Shown: positions 48,551-57,936, counted from the first letter of the stretch. The stretch: 64,000 bases of DNA from Christensenella sp. UBA7703 (GCA_002482505.1 DLGD01000019.1:46081-110080), one strand, 5' to 3'. Program-made: numbers and translations. Notes: generated by a model from the letters alone, not told the origin.

Positions 48551-50959
48551 ATGCAGGAACGTTACGACCCACAGGGTATTGAAACCAAGTGGCAAAAAAT
48601 CTGGGCGGACAGCCGCTGTTTTGAAGCGGTGACCGGCTCGGACAAACCCAAATATTTCCCGATGATCGAGTTCCCTTACCCATCCGGGCAGGGTCTGCAC
48701 GTCGGTCATCCGCGCCCGTTTACCGCCATGGACGTCATCGCGCGCAAGCGCCGGCTCGAAGGCTACAACGTACTTTACCCCATCGGCTACGATGCGTTCG
48801 GTCTGCCGACGGAGAATTACGCCATCAAGACCGGCATTCATCCCGCGAAAGTGACGCACGACAACATCATCCGTTTCCGCAACCAGCTCCAACGGCTGGG
48901 TTATTCGTTTGACTATTCCCGCGAGGTCAACACCTCTGACCCCGACTACTATAAATGGACACAGTGGATCTTCCTCAAGTTCTATGAAAAGGGGTTAGCC
49001 TACAAGGCGGAGATCCCGATCAACTTCTGCACAAGCTGCAAAGTCGGCCTCGCCAACGAAGAGGTGGTCGACGGCGTTTGCGAACGCTGCGGCGGCGAAG
49101 TGGTGCGCATGGTGCGCTCCCAGTGGATGCTCAAGATCACGGCGTATGCTCAGCGGCTCATCGACGACCTCGACACTGTGGACTATCTCGACAAGATCAA
49201 AGCCCAGCAGATCAACTGGATCGGCCGCAGCGAAGGCGCGCTGGTCAATTTCGCGATCAAGGGCACCGACGAGAAGCTGACGGTATTCACCACGCGCCCG
49301 GACACGCTCTTTGGCGCGACCTATATGGTCGTTTCGCCGGAGCATCCGATGATCGAGCAATATCACGATCGCATCACGAACATCGAAGCCGTGCATGCTT
49401 ATCAGAAGGCAGCCGCGATCAAGAGCGATTTTGAGCGCAGCGAGCTCGCCAAGGACAAGACCGGCGTTCCGCTTCAGGGTATCTACGCCATCAACCCCGT
49501 CAACGGTAAGGAAATCCCGATTTGGACGAGCGACTATGTCCTTATGGGTTATGGCACGGGCGCAATCATGGCGGTTCCCGCGCATGACGAGCGCGACTAT
49601 GCCTTTGCCAAGGTCTTCGGGCTCCCGATCATCGAGGTAGTAGCCGGCGGCGACATCGAAACAGAAGCCTACACCGACTGCGCAAAGGGTAAGATGGTCA
49701 ACTCCGGCTTCCTCAACGGTATGGAGGTGGACAAAGCCATCCCCGCGATCATCGACTGGCTTGTGAAAGAGGGCATCGGCGAGCGCAAGATCAATTTCAA
49801 GCTCCGTGACTGGGTCTTCTCCCGCCAGCGCTATTGGGGCGAACCCATCCCGCTGGTCTATTGCGAAACCTGCGGCTGGGTGCCGATCCCCTACGATCAG
49901 CTCCCGCTGGAACTGCCGATGCTGGACGATTTCTCACCGACGGACGACGGCAGCAGCTGCCTTGCCCGCGCGAAGGATTGGCTCCACACCACCTGCCCCA
50001 AGTGCGGTGGGCCTGCCACGCGTGAAGCGGACACCATGCCCAACTGGGCGGGTTCGAGCTGGTATTTCCTGCGCTATACCGACGCGCACAACGAAACCGA
50101 ATTCGCCTCCCGCGAGGCGCTGGATTATTGGACGCCGGTGGACTGGTACAACGGCGGCATGGAGCACACGACGCTGCATCTGCTCTACTCCCGCTTCTGG
50201 CACAAGTTCCTCTTCGATCTCGGCCTCGTTCCAACGAGCGAACCGTATAGGAAACGCACCAGCCACGGTATGGTTCTCGGCAGCAACGGCGAGAAGATGA
50301 GCAAATCCCGCGGCAACGTGGTCAACCCGGACGACTATATCCCGACGTTTGGCGCAGACAGCTTCCGCACCTACATCATGTTCATGGGCGCGTTTGACCA
50401 GCCGATCCCCTGGAACGAGCAAGGCACGCGCGGCTGCCGCCGTTTCCTCGACCGCGTCTGGGCGCTGCAGGACATGGCGCAAGGCACAGGCGACACCGAC
50501 GCCGAGATGAAGAAGAAGGTCCACGCGACCATCAAGAAGGTCGGTGAAGACTATGAGCGCATGAAGTTCAACACCGCCATCGCCGCCATGATGGCGCTGA
50601 CGAATGACTTTTATGCACGCGGCCAGCTCACAAAGGACGAGCTGCACACGCTGGTGCTCCTGCTTGCCCCCGTTGCCCCGCACATCAGCGAGGAGATCAA
50701 CGAAGCGCTGGGCTTCACTCCGATCAAGGATCAGCGCTGGCCGGTCTATGAAGAGAGCGCGCTGGTGGAGGACGCGGTGGAATACGGCATTCAGGTCAAC
50801 GGCAAAGTGCGCGGGCGCATCACGCTCTCCCTCTCGCTGGACGCCAAAGCCGTCGAAGAAGCGGCGCTTGCCTGCGAGGACGTCAAACCGCATCTGGAAG
50901 GCAAGACGGTGCGCAAGATCATTGTGGTCAAGAACATCGTCAACATCGTCGTTGGTTAA
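48551..50959 (+). CDS. leuS: leucyl-tRNA synthetase
   Basis: Class I aminoacyl-tRNA synthetase charging tRNA-Leu. The 802 residues contain the HIGH-type motif HVGH (50-53), the editing domain (about 220-400, with TTRPDTLFGATYMVVSPEH), a zinc-finger-like segment CETCGWVPI, and KMSKS (582-586). Length is normal. CGGAGGA lies nine bases before the ATG. Bacillota leuS genes often have T-box leaders; this one does not, and instead has an inverted repeat at its promoter. Confidence 0.97.
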   Translation: MQERYDPQGIETKWQKIWADSRCFEAVTGSDKPKYFPMIEFPYPSGQGLHVGHPRPFTAMDVIARKRRLEGYNVLYPIGYDAFGLPTENYAIKTGIHPAKVTHDNIIRFRNQLQRLGYSFDYSREVNTSDPDYYKWTQWIFLKFYEKGLAYKAEIPINFCTSCKVGLANEEVVDGVCERCGGEVVRMVRSQWMLKITAYAQRLIDDLDTVDYLDKIKAQQINWIGRSEGALVNFAIKGTDEKLTVFTTRPDTLFGATYMVVSPEHPMIEQYHDRITNIEAVHAYQKAAAIKSDFERSELAKDKTGVPLQGIYAINPVNGKEIPIWTSDYVLMGYGTGAIMAVPAHDERDYAFAKVFGLPIIEVVAGGDIETEAYTDCAKGKMVNSGFLNGMEVDKAIPAIIDWLVKEGIGERKINFKLRDWVFSRQRYWGEPIPLVYCETCGWVPIPYDQLPLELPMLDDFSPTDDGSSCLARAKDWLHTTCPKCGGPATREADTMPNWAGSSWYFLRYTDAHNETEFASREALDYWTPVDWYNGGMEHTTLHLLYSRFWHKFLFDLGLVPTSEPYRKRTSHGMVLGSNGEKMSKSRGNVVNPDDYIPTFGADSFRTYIMFMGAFDQPIPWNEQGTRGCRRFLDRVWALQDMAQGTGDTDAEMKKKVHATIKKVGEDYERMKFNTAIAAMMALTNDFYARGQLTKDELHTLVLLLAPVAPHISEEINEALGFTPIKDQRWPVYEESALVEDAVEYGIQVNGKVRGRITLSLSLDAKAVEEAALACEDVKPHLEGKTVRKIIVVKNIVNIVVG

Positions 50960-50977
50960 ATAGCACACAAGAAACAA

Positions 50978-51007
50978 ACACGGCGCGGAGAAATCCGCGC
51001 CGTTTGA
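50978..51007. terminator. bidirectional terminator between leuS and the MFS gene
   Basis: ACGGCGCGGA and TCCGCGCCGT form a 10-bp stem with a GAAA loop, followed by TTTGATTTG on the plus strand. Confidence 0.78.
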
Positions 51008-51028
51008 TTTGTTTTCGTGTTGAATTGA

Positions 51029-52216
51029 TTATGCCGCTTCTTCTTTCACCAACCCAAACCCCGTCTTCTTGTTGCAGATGAGGATGGTCATGTACAGGAG
51101 CGCAAGACAGGCAAGCAGGAAATACGGCAACCCCGAAAACCCGATTGCCTGACCCACCCAACCGACCACCGGCGGCATGAGCGTGGCTCCCACATAAGCC
51201 GCCGCCATCTGAAGGCCGATGACCGCCTGCGAATAGTTTGCGCCGAAGCGCTGCGGCGTGATATGGATCAAATTCGGAAACACAGGCGCGCAACCGAGGC
51301 CAAAGAGTAGCAGCCCCGCGAGGGAAACAACCTGCGGCAGCGGAAGGGCAAGCAGAAGCGCGCCCAGTACGGCGATGAGGATCCCCGTGTTGATCAGCGT
51401 CCGTTCCTTGACACGCATCGCGAGCAAACCCGAAATCATCCGCCCGCCCATGATGCCAAAGAAGAACAGCGACCCCCAACTCGCGGCGACGCTTGGATCT
51501 ACCCCGCGCACGCTGACGAAATACGTCGCGGCCCAGAGCCCGACGCTGGCTTCTCCCGCGCAATAGAAAAAGAACGAGAGCACGGCGAAGACGGCGCCGC
51601 GTTTTTTGATTGCCGCGCGGTTGTCGATCTCGATCGGGCCGCCCAGCAGTTCATCCGGCGATGCATGCGACACCTTTCCCCAGAGCGGAAGCGTCAGGAA
51701 CATGATCACCGCCAACGACATCTGGATGATGGAAACGGTGCGATAACCGCCCTGCCAGTAGCCGTTCAGCTTCAAAAAATGCGACATAATCAGTGGGCTG
51801 ATGGTTGCACCAACACCCCAGAAGCTATGCAGAAAGCTCATGTGGCTCGCCTTGTAATGCAGCGCCACATAGTTGTTCAGCGCGGCGTCGATCGCGCCGC
51901 CGCCCAACCCCAGGGGAATTGCAAGCAGCAACAGCACCACAAAGCTCTTGGTAAACGAGATCGCGAGCAGCGCGCTTGCGGTGAGCAGGACGCACGCCGC
52001 AGTTACCCCGCCCGTGCCGAAACGACGGATCACGCGGACGGAGACAAGACTCGAAATCACCGTGCCTACGGTGATGCCGATAGAGACAAAGCCCGCATAA
52101 GAGACGGGCGCGCCCAACTGTGCATACGCAACAGGCCATGCCGCGCCGAGCATGGAGTCCGGCAGGCCGAGGCTGATGAACGCAAGATAGATGATCACAA
52201 GCAAAATAGTAGCCAT
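51029..52216 (-). CDS. MFS transporter
   Basis: Major facilitator transporter of 395 residues with twelve hydrophobic segments. Near the N-terminus is FISLGLPDSMLGAAWP, a pattern of the FucP/sugar-like MFS branch, and LGGGAIDAALNNYVA follows TM4. The substrate cannot be told. No Shine-Dalgarno precedes the ATG; TAGAAT ends seven bases upstream, so the transcript may be leaderless. It stands alone and is divergent from the TVP38 gene. Confidence 0.9.
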   Translation of the reverse strand: MATILLVIIYLAFISLGLPDSMLGAAWPVAYAQLGAPVSYAGFVSIGITVGTVISSLVSVRVIRRFGTGGVTAACVLLTASALLAISFTKSFVVLLLLAIPLGLGGGAIDAALNNYVALHYKASHMSFLHSFWGVGATISPLIMSHFLKLNGYWQGGYRTVSIIQMSLAVIMFLTLPLWGKVSHASPDELLGGPIEIDNRAAIKKRGAVFAVLSFFFYCAGEASVGLWAATYFVSVRGVDPSVAASWGSLFFFGIMGGRMISGLLAMRVKERTLINTGILIAVLGALLLALPLPQVVSLAGLLLFGLGCAPVFPNLIHITPQRFGANYSQAVIGLQMAAAYVGATLMPPVVGWVGQAIGFSGLPYFLLACLALLYMTILICNKKTGFGLVKEEAA

Positions 52217-52228
52217 GCGCGTATTCTA
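52217..52228 (-). promoter_or_regulatory. -10 element of the MFS gene, predicted leaderless
   Basis: TAGAAT (52228-52223 on the minus strand) is followed by six bases and ATG. No clear -35 consensus. Confidence 0.45.
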
Positions 52229-52377
52229 TCGGGTTTTGCCTCGTTTGAACAGTGTTCCTTTCAAATTATGGGACGATGTTGCGCATAACGGGCAGAATTC
52301 TCACATCCTGCGAGCACTTCTTACGACATTCACAAAAATGTTGCCGTCTACGCGTGGTTTTTTGTGTCGGATTTCGC

Positions 52378-52389
52378 TATACTCCTCTT
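52378..52389 (+). promoter_or_regulatory. -10 element of the TVP38 gene, predicted leaderless
   Basis: TATACT (52378-52383) is followed by CCTCTT and the ATG at 52390. There is no ribosome binding site. Confidence 0.5.
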
Positions 52390-53235
52390 ATGCAAAAACA
52401 CACAGCACCAACCAGCTCCACATCCGGCGCTGAAAAAACCAACGCCGCGCCCGCAACCCGCGGGCAAAAGATTGCCGCAATCACCTCGATTGTGGTGTTT
52501 GTCGTCGTTCTCGTGCTTTTGACAATCTTTGTCGGAGGGCCGATCATCAAAACCCTTGGCGATCCCGCTTCGTTTCGCGTCTGGATAGAAGCGCGCGGTT
52601 TCTGGGGCAGGGTGCTGTTCGTTGGCATCATGTTTCTGCAGGTCGTCATCGCGTTTATTCCCGCGGAACCGCTGGAACTCGCCGCGGGCTATGCATTCGG
52701 CGCGATTTGGGGCACGGTTCTGGTTTGGCTGGGGCTCGTACTCGGCACCACGGTTGTATTCCTCTTTGTCCGGAAGATCGGCATCAAGGCGGTTGAGGTA
52801 TTCTTTCCGCGCGAGCAGATCAACTCGCTCAAGTATCTTAAGGATGAGAAGGCGCTCAATGCTGCTGCATTCATTCTGTTTTTAATCCCTGGCACTCCGA
52901 AAGATCTACTGACCTATATTGCAGGGTTGACGAAGATTCGCCTGCTGCCCTGGATTGTACTCACAAGCATTGCGCGGATTCCCTCCATTGTTACCAGCAC
53001 GATCAGCGGCAATGCGCTCGGTTTGGAAAAATACGGGCTTGCGATCATCGTGTTTTCCGCAACGGCGCTTGTCTCCGGCATCTGCATCTATTTTTACCAA
53101 AGAGCGCAAAAGAAACGCGCGCTTGAGGCTGCGGCGCATGAACTTGCCGCCCAGCCGCTTGCGGAATATCCGATCGAGCAAACGAACGAAGCAACGCCGG
53201 AAGCTCCTCCTTCGGCGAATGAACCCAATAAATAG
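52390..53235 (+). CDS. TVP38/TMEM64 (DedA-like, VTT domain) membrane protein
   Basis: Integral membrane protein of the TVP38/TMEM64 family with the VTT fold, linked to lipid handling at membranes. The 281 residues have a first helix at about 28-50, the family motif FIPAEPLELAAGYAFG near 95, GTTVVFLFVRKIG, and FLIPGTPKDLLTYIAGLT near 165. The C-terminal 50 residues are a polar Ala/Glu/Pro tail. ATG 52390 lies six bases after a -10 hexamer and has no Shine-Dalgarno. Confidence 0.88.
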   Translation: MQKHTAPTSSTSGAEKTNAAPATRGQKIAAITSIVVFVVVLVLLTIFVGGPIIKTLGDPASFRVWIEARGFWGRVLFVGIMFLQVVIAFIPAEPLELAAGYAFGAIWGTVLVWLGLVLGTTVVFLFVRKIGIKAVEVFFPREQINSLKYLKDEKALNAAAFILFLIPGTPKDLLTYIAGLTKIRLLPWIVLTSIARIPSIVTSTISGNALGLEKYGLAIIVFSATALVSGICIYFYQRAQKKRALEAAAHELAAQPLAEYPIEQTNEATPEAPPSANEPNK

Positions 53236-53269
53236 AACAGCCATCCAAACCCAGGTTTGTTTGTCCCAT

Positions 53270-53296
53270 GCGCCCGCACAAGCGGGCGCTTTTTTG
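53270..53296 (+). terminator. terminator after the TVP38 gene
   Basis: GCGCCCGC (53270-53277) and GCGGGCGC (53282-53289) with an ACAA loop, followed by six T. Confidence 0.9.
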
Positions 53297-53540
53297 TTTT
53301 TATCTGCGCGATCCTTTGCACTTTATTACATGAAGATTTTACACGCGATCATCGCTTGCGCCTGCGTTACGCCTTGGTTGCGTGTTTACGATCACGCAAA
53401 GAGAGCATATTGCGCGCGAACCCGCCGGAATGAGCCAGATCGTTTTGCAATTGTGAAGGTTTTCACATGCAGCATGCTGCACAATGCGGGGAAAAGTGCT
53501 TGTATAGATATTCTTCGCTTTTTGGTGTATATTCACGGTT

Positions 53541-53612
53541 CTATCCACACCATCCACATAGTTATCCACAGAAAGAGTCGTTTACTTGCGCGATTTTTCT
53601 TGGTTTTCCACA
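53541..53612 (+). promoter_or_regulatory. DnaA-box cluster in the TVP38-tsaD gap
   Basis: Four same-strand box-like sites: CTATCCACA (53541-53549), CCATCCACA (53550-53558), perfect TTATCCACA (53562-53570) and TTTTCCACA (53604-53612). AT-rich DNA follows to about 53780. With the cluster at 38343 it is one of two such sites in this window. The rest of the 53297-53940 gap shows no gene. Confidence 0.55.
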
Positions 53613-53906
53613 CTTTCCGCTTTGAATATGGAGGGTGGGGTGTGGAAAGAAATTGTAAAAAAGAAGATGGCATCACTCACTCGCTATGCAAATATGGCGT
53701 GATTGTGACTGATAGAATTTGCAAGTTCTACTGTCAAAACTACGCTGTAACAAGTAATTTTTACTGAATTTTTGCCAAAATCCGCATCTCTCGTTGTCGC
53801 TTTTCCCCACCACGGCACGCGCGATAGTTTGACGAAACGGTGGTCTTGTTGCCACGCTGTTACGCGAACGGCGTTTGATTGAAAATCTACTTAAAAAAGT
53901 CAAAGA

Positions 53907-53927
53907 GCGTGCAGCCTTGCCGCACGC
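53907..53927 (-). terminator. terminator of tsaD
   Basis: On the minus strand, GCGTGC and GCACGC (53927-53907) form a stem and TTTTTT follows a few bases later (about 53898-53893). The T-run is offset, so it is a moderate prediction. Confidence 0.5.
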
Positions 53928-53962
53928 CCCAGTAGAAAATATTCTATATGCTGTTCAAACCT

Positions 53963-55060
53963 TCACTGAACGTTCGTCTCCATGCTCTCCTCAATGGAGA
54001 GGTAGGGAACGGCGTTGAGCGCGAAGGAATCCGTCTGCCCGTGCAAAAGTTTCCCGTACGCTGCGCTGCCGACCATTGCGGCGTTGTCGGTGCAGTATGC
54101 GAAGTCGGGACAGAAGAATGCGATCCCGGCAGCATCTGCGCGCGATTCCATCGCCTCGCGAAGCGCGCGGTTTGCCGAAACGCCGCCCGCAAGCGCGAGC
54201 TTTTTGCCCGCTTCCCCTGCCTGCGTCTTTGCCGCGCGGACGGACTTTTCTGCAAGGATGTCAACCACCGTCTTTTGAAACGAGGCGGCAAGGTCCGCAT
54301 GGTTGACCGTTTCTCCTGCCTGTTCGGCATTGTGGAGGCGGTTGACCACGGCGGTCTTGATGCCGGAGAAGCTGAAATCGAACCCTTCCCCTTCATTAAA
54401 CGCGGAGCGGAAGCGGTAACGGTTCGGGTCTCCTTCCCGCGCGAGTTTTTCGAGGTTTGGCCCACCCGGGTAGCTTAGCCCCAGCACGCGGGCAACTTTG
54501 TCAAACGCTTCGCCCGCCGCGTCGTCCCGCGTCCGCCCGATGAGGCGATAGCGGTCATAATCCTCCACAGCAATGATATGGCTATGCCCGCCGGAGGCCA
54601 CGAGGCAGGTAAACGGCGGCTCCAGCTCCGGATAGGTCAGATAGTTTGCCGCAATATGGGAGGCGATGTGATGCACACCCAAAAACGGCAATCCCGCCGC
54701 GTAGGCGAGGCCTTTTGCATAGCTTAACCCAACCAGCAACGCTCCGACGAGCCCCGGCCCGTTGGTCACGGCGATTGCATCCAGCTCGCCCAGCGTCAGA
54801 TTCGCTTCGTCCAGCGCAAGGCGCACGACGGAACCGATTTTTTGCACGTGGCTGCGGGAGGCAATCTCCGGCACCACGCCGCCAAAGGGTATGTGCAGCG
54901 GAATCTGCGTGTGAATCACGTTGGAAAGAACAGCTCGCCCGTTTTCCACCACGGCGGCAGCTGTTTCATCACAGGAGGTTTCAATTGCAAGGATGTGCAC
55001 GCGTTCTTTTTGCCGGAGAGCATCCAGCTTTTCCTGCGCCGCGCGTTCATAGTGTGTCAT
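53963..55060 (-). CDS. tsaD: tRNA N6-threonylcarbamoyladenosine transferase TsaD
   Basis: TsaD transfers threonylcarbamoyl to A37 of ANN-reading tRNAs. The 365 residues show AIETSCDETAAAVVENG (25-41), NVIHTQIPLHIPFGGVVPE, metal ligands in HHIASHIAAN (H131, H135), SGGHSHI, and ALAGGVSANRALRE. ATG 55060 has GAGG five bases upstream; an in-frame TTG at 55075 is less likely. MtaB (41984) uses its product. tsaB and tsaE are not in the window. Confidence 0.96.
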   Translation of the reverse strand: MTHYERAAQEKLDALRQKERVHILAIETSCDETAAAVVENGRAVLSNVIHTQIPLHIPFGGVVPEIASRSHVQKIGSVVRLALDEANLTLGELDAIAVTNGPGLVGALLVGLSYAKGLAYAAGLPFLGVHHIASHIAANYLTYPELEPPFTCLVASGGHSHIIAVEDYDRYRLIGRTRDDAAGEAFDKVARVLGLSYPGGPNLEKLAREGDPNRYRFRSAFNEGEGFDFSFSGIKTAVVNRLHNAEQAGETVNHADLAASFQKTVVDILAEKSVRAAKTQAGEAGKKLALAGGVSANRALREAMESRADAAGIAFFCPDFAYCTDNAAMVGSAAYGKLLHGQTDSFALNAVPYLSIEESMETNVQ

Positions 55061-55129
55061 ATTTTCCTCAAACAAAATGGGTTAAATCGTTTCTTGGTGA
55101 ATTTCGATGGGTTGCGCAAGAAAGTTCCG

Positions 55130-55220
55130 CGGGCGGATGCTATCCGCCCCCTACAGGCGGCTTGAACCGATCCTCCAGCAAATGTCGTGAAAGATTCTTT
55201 CTTCTTTCAAAATTCACCCG
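55130..55220. repeat. dispersed intergenic repeat, third long copy
   Basis: CGGGCGGATGCTATCCGCCC is followed by CTACAGGCGGCTTGAACCGATC and more, aligned with 38071-38165 over about 90 bases with substitutions. GGTGAATTT (55097-55105) and AAATTCACC (55210-55218) are inverted around it, as are GTTTCTTG (55089-55096) and CAAGAAAC (55244-55251). Confidence 0.65.
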
Positions 55221-55259
55221 TGGTGCTTTGCATCCCCCAACCGCAAGAAACCCCAATCC

Positions 55260-56381
55260 TCAATCGTCCAAAAATCCCGTGTCGTCATGCACGTTTTTCT
55301 TCTTTTGCGGTTTACCTGCGGGATTTGCGCCCTTTGGGGCGGATTGTTCCGCGCGGGTTGGGCGCGCTTCACGCGCGGGCGCTGCCGGTGCGGGTTTTTG
55401 CTGCGGTTGTTGCGCTGCCGATTGTGCTGCTGCTTGTGCCGCTGCTTGTGCCGCGGCGCGCTTTTTTGCGCGCTTCTCTTCGCGGAGGCGTTCCTGCTCC
55501 GCTTCTCCGGCTGCTGTTTCAGCTGCCGCCTGTTTCCTTGCCTTGTTTGCGGCAATGCGCGCGCGTTTTTCGGCAAGGCGTTTCTCTTCTTCCAGCGTCT
55601 TGCGCGCGTCGTCCCGTGCTTTCTTGCGCGCGGCGGTTGCGCTATCGCGCGCCTTCTTGCGCGCAACGGCAATTGCGCGGTTACGCTTGTATCCATCCGA
55701 AGCGAGCACAAGCGCCACGATGCTCAGCGCGATGAGCACCGCAATCACGATGCCCGAATACAGCCCGACATGCCCGATGATGTCCGAAAAAATCTTCTCC
55801 GGCAACATGTTGATCATGCGGCTTTGCGTACCGTCAAACAACCAAAGATCGTTCCAGAAGAACATCTCGTGGAAGAACGTCCAGAAATTGGAGAAATCCA
55901 GCGCCGCCCATGTACCGACGAAGCCGAAGACCAGCAGAAACACAAACGAGCCGGAAAGATATCCCTGCGCGAGATACTGCGGCGCCTTGCGGAAATTAAC
56001 CACCGCGGCGAAGAGGAAAAGAATCAGCATCACCAGCACGCTGACATCCCGATAGGAAGCAATTGTAGTATAGAGCTTTTGCACATCCACCATGTGCTCC
56101 GCCTCCTGCGGGTAATCAAACATCTGCGCAGGCGCGCCATTGACCGTAACGGTCACGTTGATGTCCGGAGCGTTCCCCTCCATATAATCCACAAGGCGGT
56201 TGAAGGAGGCGACAAGATCCGTATTGCTGATGCCCATCTTGGAACCGATGGCAAGTTTGGTGAACTCGTTGTTGACAAACGTTTCATCGTTGATGACCAC
56301 CCCAATGGAAGTAAACACCACGACAAAAATCAGCAGTATGGAGGCCAGCGTCGCCATCCCGACAGAAATGAGCTTTCTCAT
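55260..56381 (-). CDS. DUF1461/TIGR01906 family membrane protein with coiled, Ala/Lys-rich tail
   Basis: A 373-residue membrane protein with four hydrophobic segments (about 7-30, 113-133, 142-165, 208-230). The loop motif FWTFFHEMFFWNDLWLFD and MINMLPEKIFSDI are hallmarks of TIGR01906. The last 140 residues are a charged Ala/Arg/Lys/Glu helix (ARKKARDSATAARKKARDD) and a Pro/Gln linker, probably cytosolic. Function unknown. Minus-strand operon position upstream of tsaD but separated by the 200-base repeat region. Confidence 0.85.
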   Translation of the reverse strand: MRKLISVGMATLASILLIFVVVFTSIGVVINDETFVNNEFTKLAIGSKMGISNTDLVASFNRLVDYMEGNAPDINVTVTVNGAPAQMFDYPQEAEHMVDVQKLYTTIASYRDVSVLVMLILFLFAAVVNFRKAPQYLAQGYLSGSFVFLLVFGFVGTWAALDFSNFWTFFHEMFFWNDLWLFDGTQSRMINMLPEKIFSDIIGHVGLYSGIVIAVLIALSIVALVLASDGYKRNRAIAVARKKARDSATAARKKARDDARKTLEEEKRLAEKRARIAANKARKQAAAETAAGEAEQERLREEKRAKKRAAAQAAAQAAAQSAAQQPQQKPAPAAPAREARPTRAEQSAPKGANPAGKPQKKKNVHDDTGFLDD

Positions 56382-56821
56382 TGCAATCTACTCTCCTAAA
56401 AAAACGTTGCGGTATCGCACGCGAATTTCTGTTACCTATCAATATTTGCACATTGGAACGCGCAGCGCTATTATAGCACAGCCTCGCGCTCTCCGCCGCA
56501 AAAAGCGTAAGCTTTTGCTCAAATGCCGCAACTTTGGCATAAACACGATTGTCACAATGATACTATCACAACACGGTGATGAATAACAGACGCACGGTGG
56601 TTCTGGTTGCAGTTTTCCAATCACGTTCGGTGCGAAACGCTTGCCAGAGACAGTAAACCACGGTAAAATAAAAAGGCAATTATGGTTAACAATCGTATGC
56701 GAGTATGCGTGCATCGGACAATCGTATACCATTGTTCCACCATGATTTGGAAAACATGAAACCACCCAGCAACCCCGTATCAAAATTGCGTGCTTGCTAG
56801 CGCGCGGAAACGAGGCATCGC
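56382..56821. other. 440-base intergenic region, no feature seen
   Basis: Divergent gap between the DUF1461 gene and degV. It is AT-richer than its flanks. No convincing reading frame, RNA or -35/-10 pair was found, except short GC-palindromic strings near 56460. Confidence 0.5.
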
Positions 56822-57685
56822 ATGAGTTATCGCATTTTTACCGACGCAACCAGCGACCTTCCGGCAAGTTTTGCCGAGCAGCTGCACGTCACCGTACTCC
56901 CGATGGGTTTCACCATGGAGGAGAAGGAGTATTTCTATATCCCCGGCAACTCGGACATGCCAATTGAAACATTCTTTGAAAAGATGCGCGCCGGCGTTCC
57001 CGTCACCACCGCACAGGTCAACAGCTTCACCTTCCTCGAGGCATTTGAGCCGGTACTCAAAGCCGGCGAAGACATCCTCTACATCGGCTTTTCCTCCAAG
57101 CTCTCCGGCACGGTACAGAGCGCGTTTTCCGCCGCGGAAGAGCTCATGGCCAAGTATCCCGAGCGTAAGGTTGTCGTGATCGACTCCTGCTCCGCATCGC
57201 TTGGCGAAGGGCTTCTCGTCTACTATGCCGCGCGCAAGCAAGACCTTTCTCTCGACGCACTCGCCAAATGGGTGGAGGATAACAAGCTGAGATTTATCCA
57301 CTGGTTCACGGTGGATGACCTCGTCTATCTCAAGCGCGGCGGACGCATCAGCGGCGCCACGGCCGCCATCGCAACCATCCTCAACATCAAACCCGTCATG
57401 CACGTGGACAACGAAGGCTATCTCGTCGCCGTGGAAAAGGTGCAAGGCAGAAAGAAGTCTCTGCGCGCGCTCTATGAGCGGTTGGAAAAAACCGTGGACA
57501 CGAAGGCAACTGACACCGTCTTCATCGGCCACTGCGCGGCAAAGGCGGACGCGGAATATGTTGCAAAGCTGGTGCATGAAACGTACCCCGACATGATGGT
57601 GCATATCGACGACATCGGCACCAGCATCGGCGCGCACTCGGGCCCGGGCACCATCGCGCTGTTCTTCGTCGGAACCGAACGATAA
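56822..57685 (+). CDS. DegV family fatty-acid-binding protein
   Basis: DegV (FakB-like) proteins bind a fatty acid and present it to the FakA kinase. The 287 residues include MSYRIFTDATSDLP (family start), TTAQVNSFTFLEAFEP, IGFSSKLSGTVQSAF, VIDSCSASLGEGLLV, DLVYLKRGGRISGATAAIA and a C-terminal GTSIGAHSGPGTIALFFVG. GAGG is eight bases before the ATG. Two hairpins follow the stop. FakA is not in the window. Confidence 0.94.
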   Translation: MSYRIFTDATSDLPASFAEQLHVTVLPMGFTMEEKEYFYIPGNSDMPIETFFEKMRAGVPVTTAQVNSFTFLEAFEPVLKAGEDILYIGFSSKLSGTVQSAFSAAEELMAKYPERKVVVIDSCSASLGEGLLVYYAARKQDLSLDALAKWVEDNKLRFIHWFTVDDLVYLKRGGRISGATAAIATILNIKPVMHVDNEGYLVAVEKVQGRKKSLRALYERLEKTVDTKATDTVFIGHCAAKADAEYVAKLVHETYPDMMVHIDDIGTSIGAHSGPGTIALFFVGTER

Positions 57686-57735
57686 AAGCAGGGTCGTCGG
57701 GCTTCGCCCGTAACCCTGATCAACAGTTTCAGTTA

Positions 57736-57765
57736 GGCGGGAGTTTTTCCCGCCTGATTTTGTTT
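57736..57765 (+). terminator. terminator after degV
   Basis: GGCGGGA (57736-57742) and TCCCGCC (57748-57754) with a T-rich tail. A second GC hairpin (AGGGT...ACCCT) lies 20-50 bases upstream. Confidence 0.75.
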
Positions 57766-57936
57766 TTTGCAGTGATACGCCTGACTCACAGATTCATTTT
57801 TGTAAATTATTCGCGCGGAGCATACCGCGCGTGCTTGTAAAGCGCCAGCGTTCAGACTAAAATGAAACCACAACTCATCCGCTGACGAAGAAGCAGCAAT
57901 TGCCGCTTTGCGCTGCGGACGAATATCGGAGGATGC

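Noticed and set aside
54646..56055. 469-codon plus-strand frame over tsaD and the DUF1461 gene
   Set aside because: Crosses two real minus-strand genes and an intergenic repeat. Cys/Ala/Arg-rich shadow.
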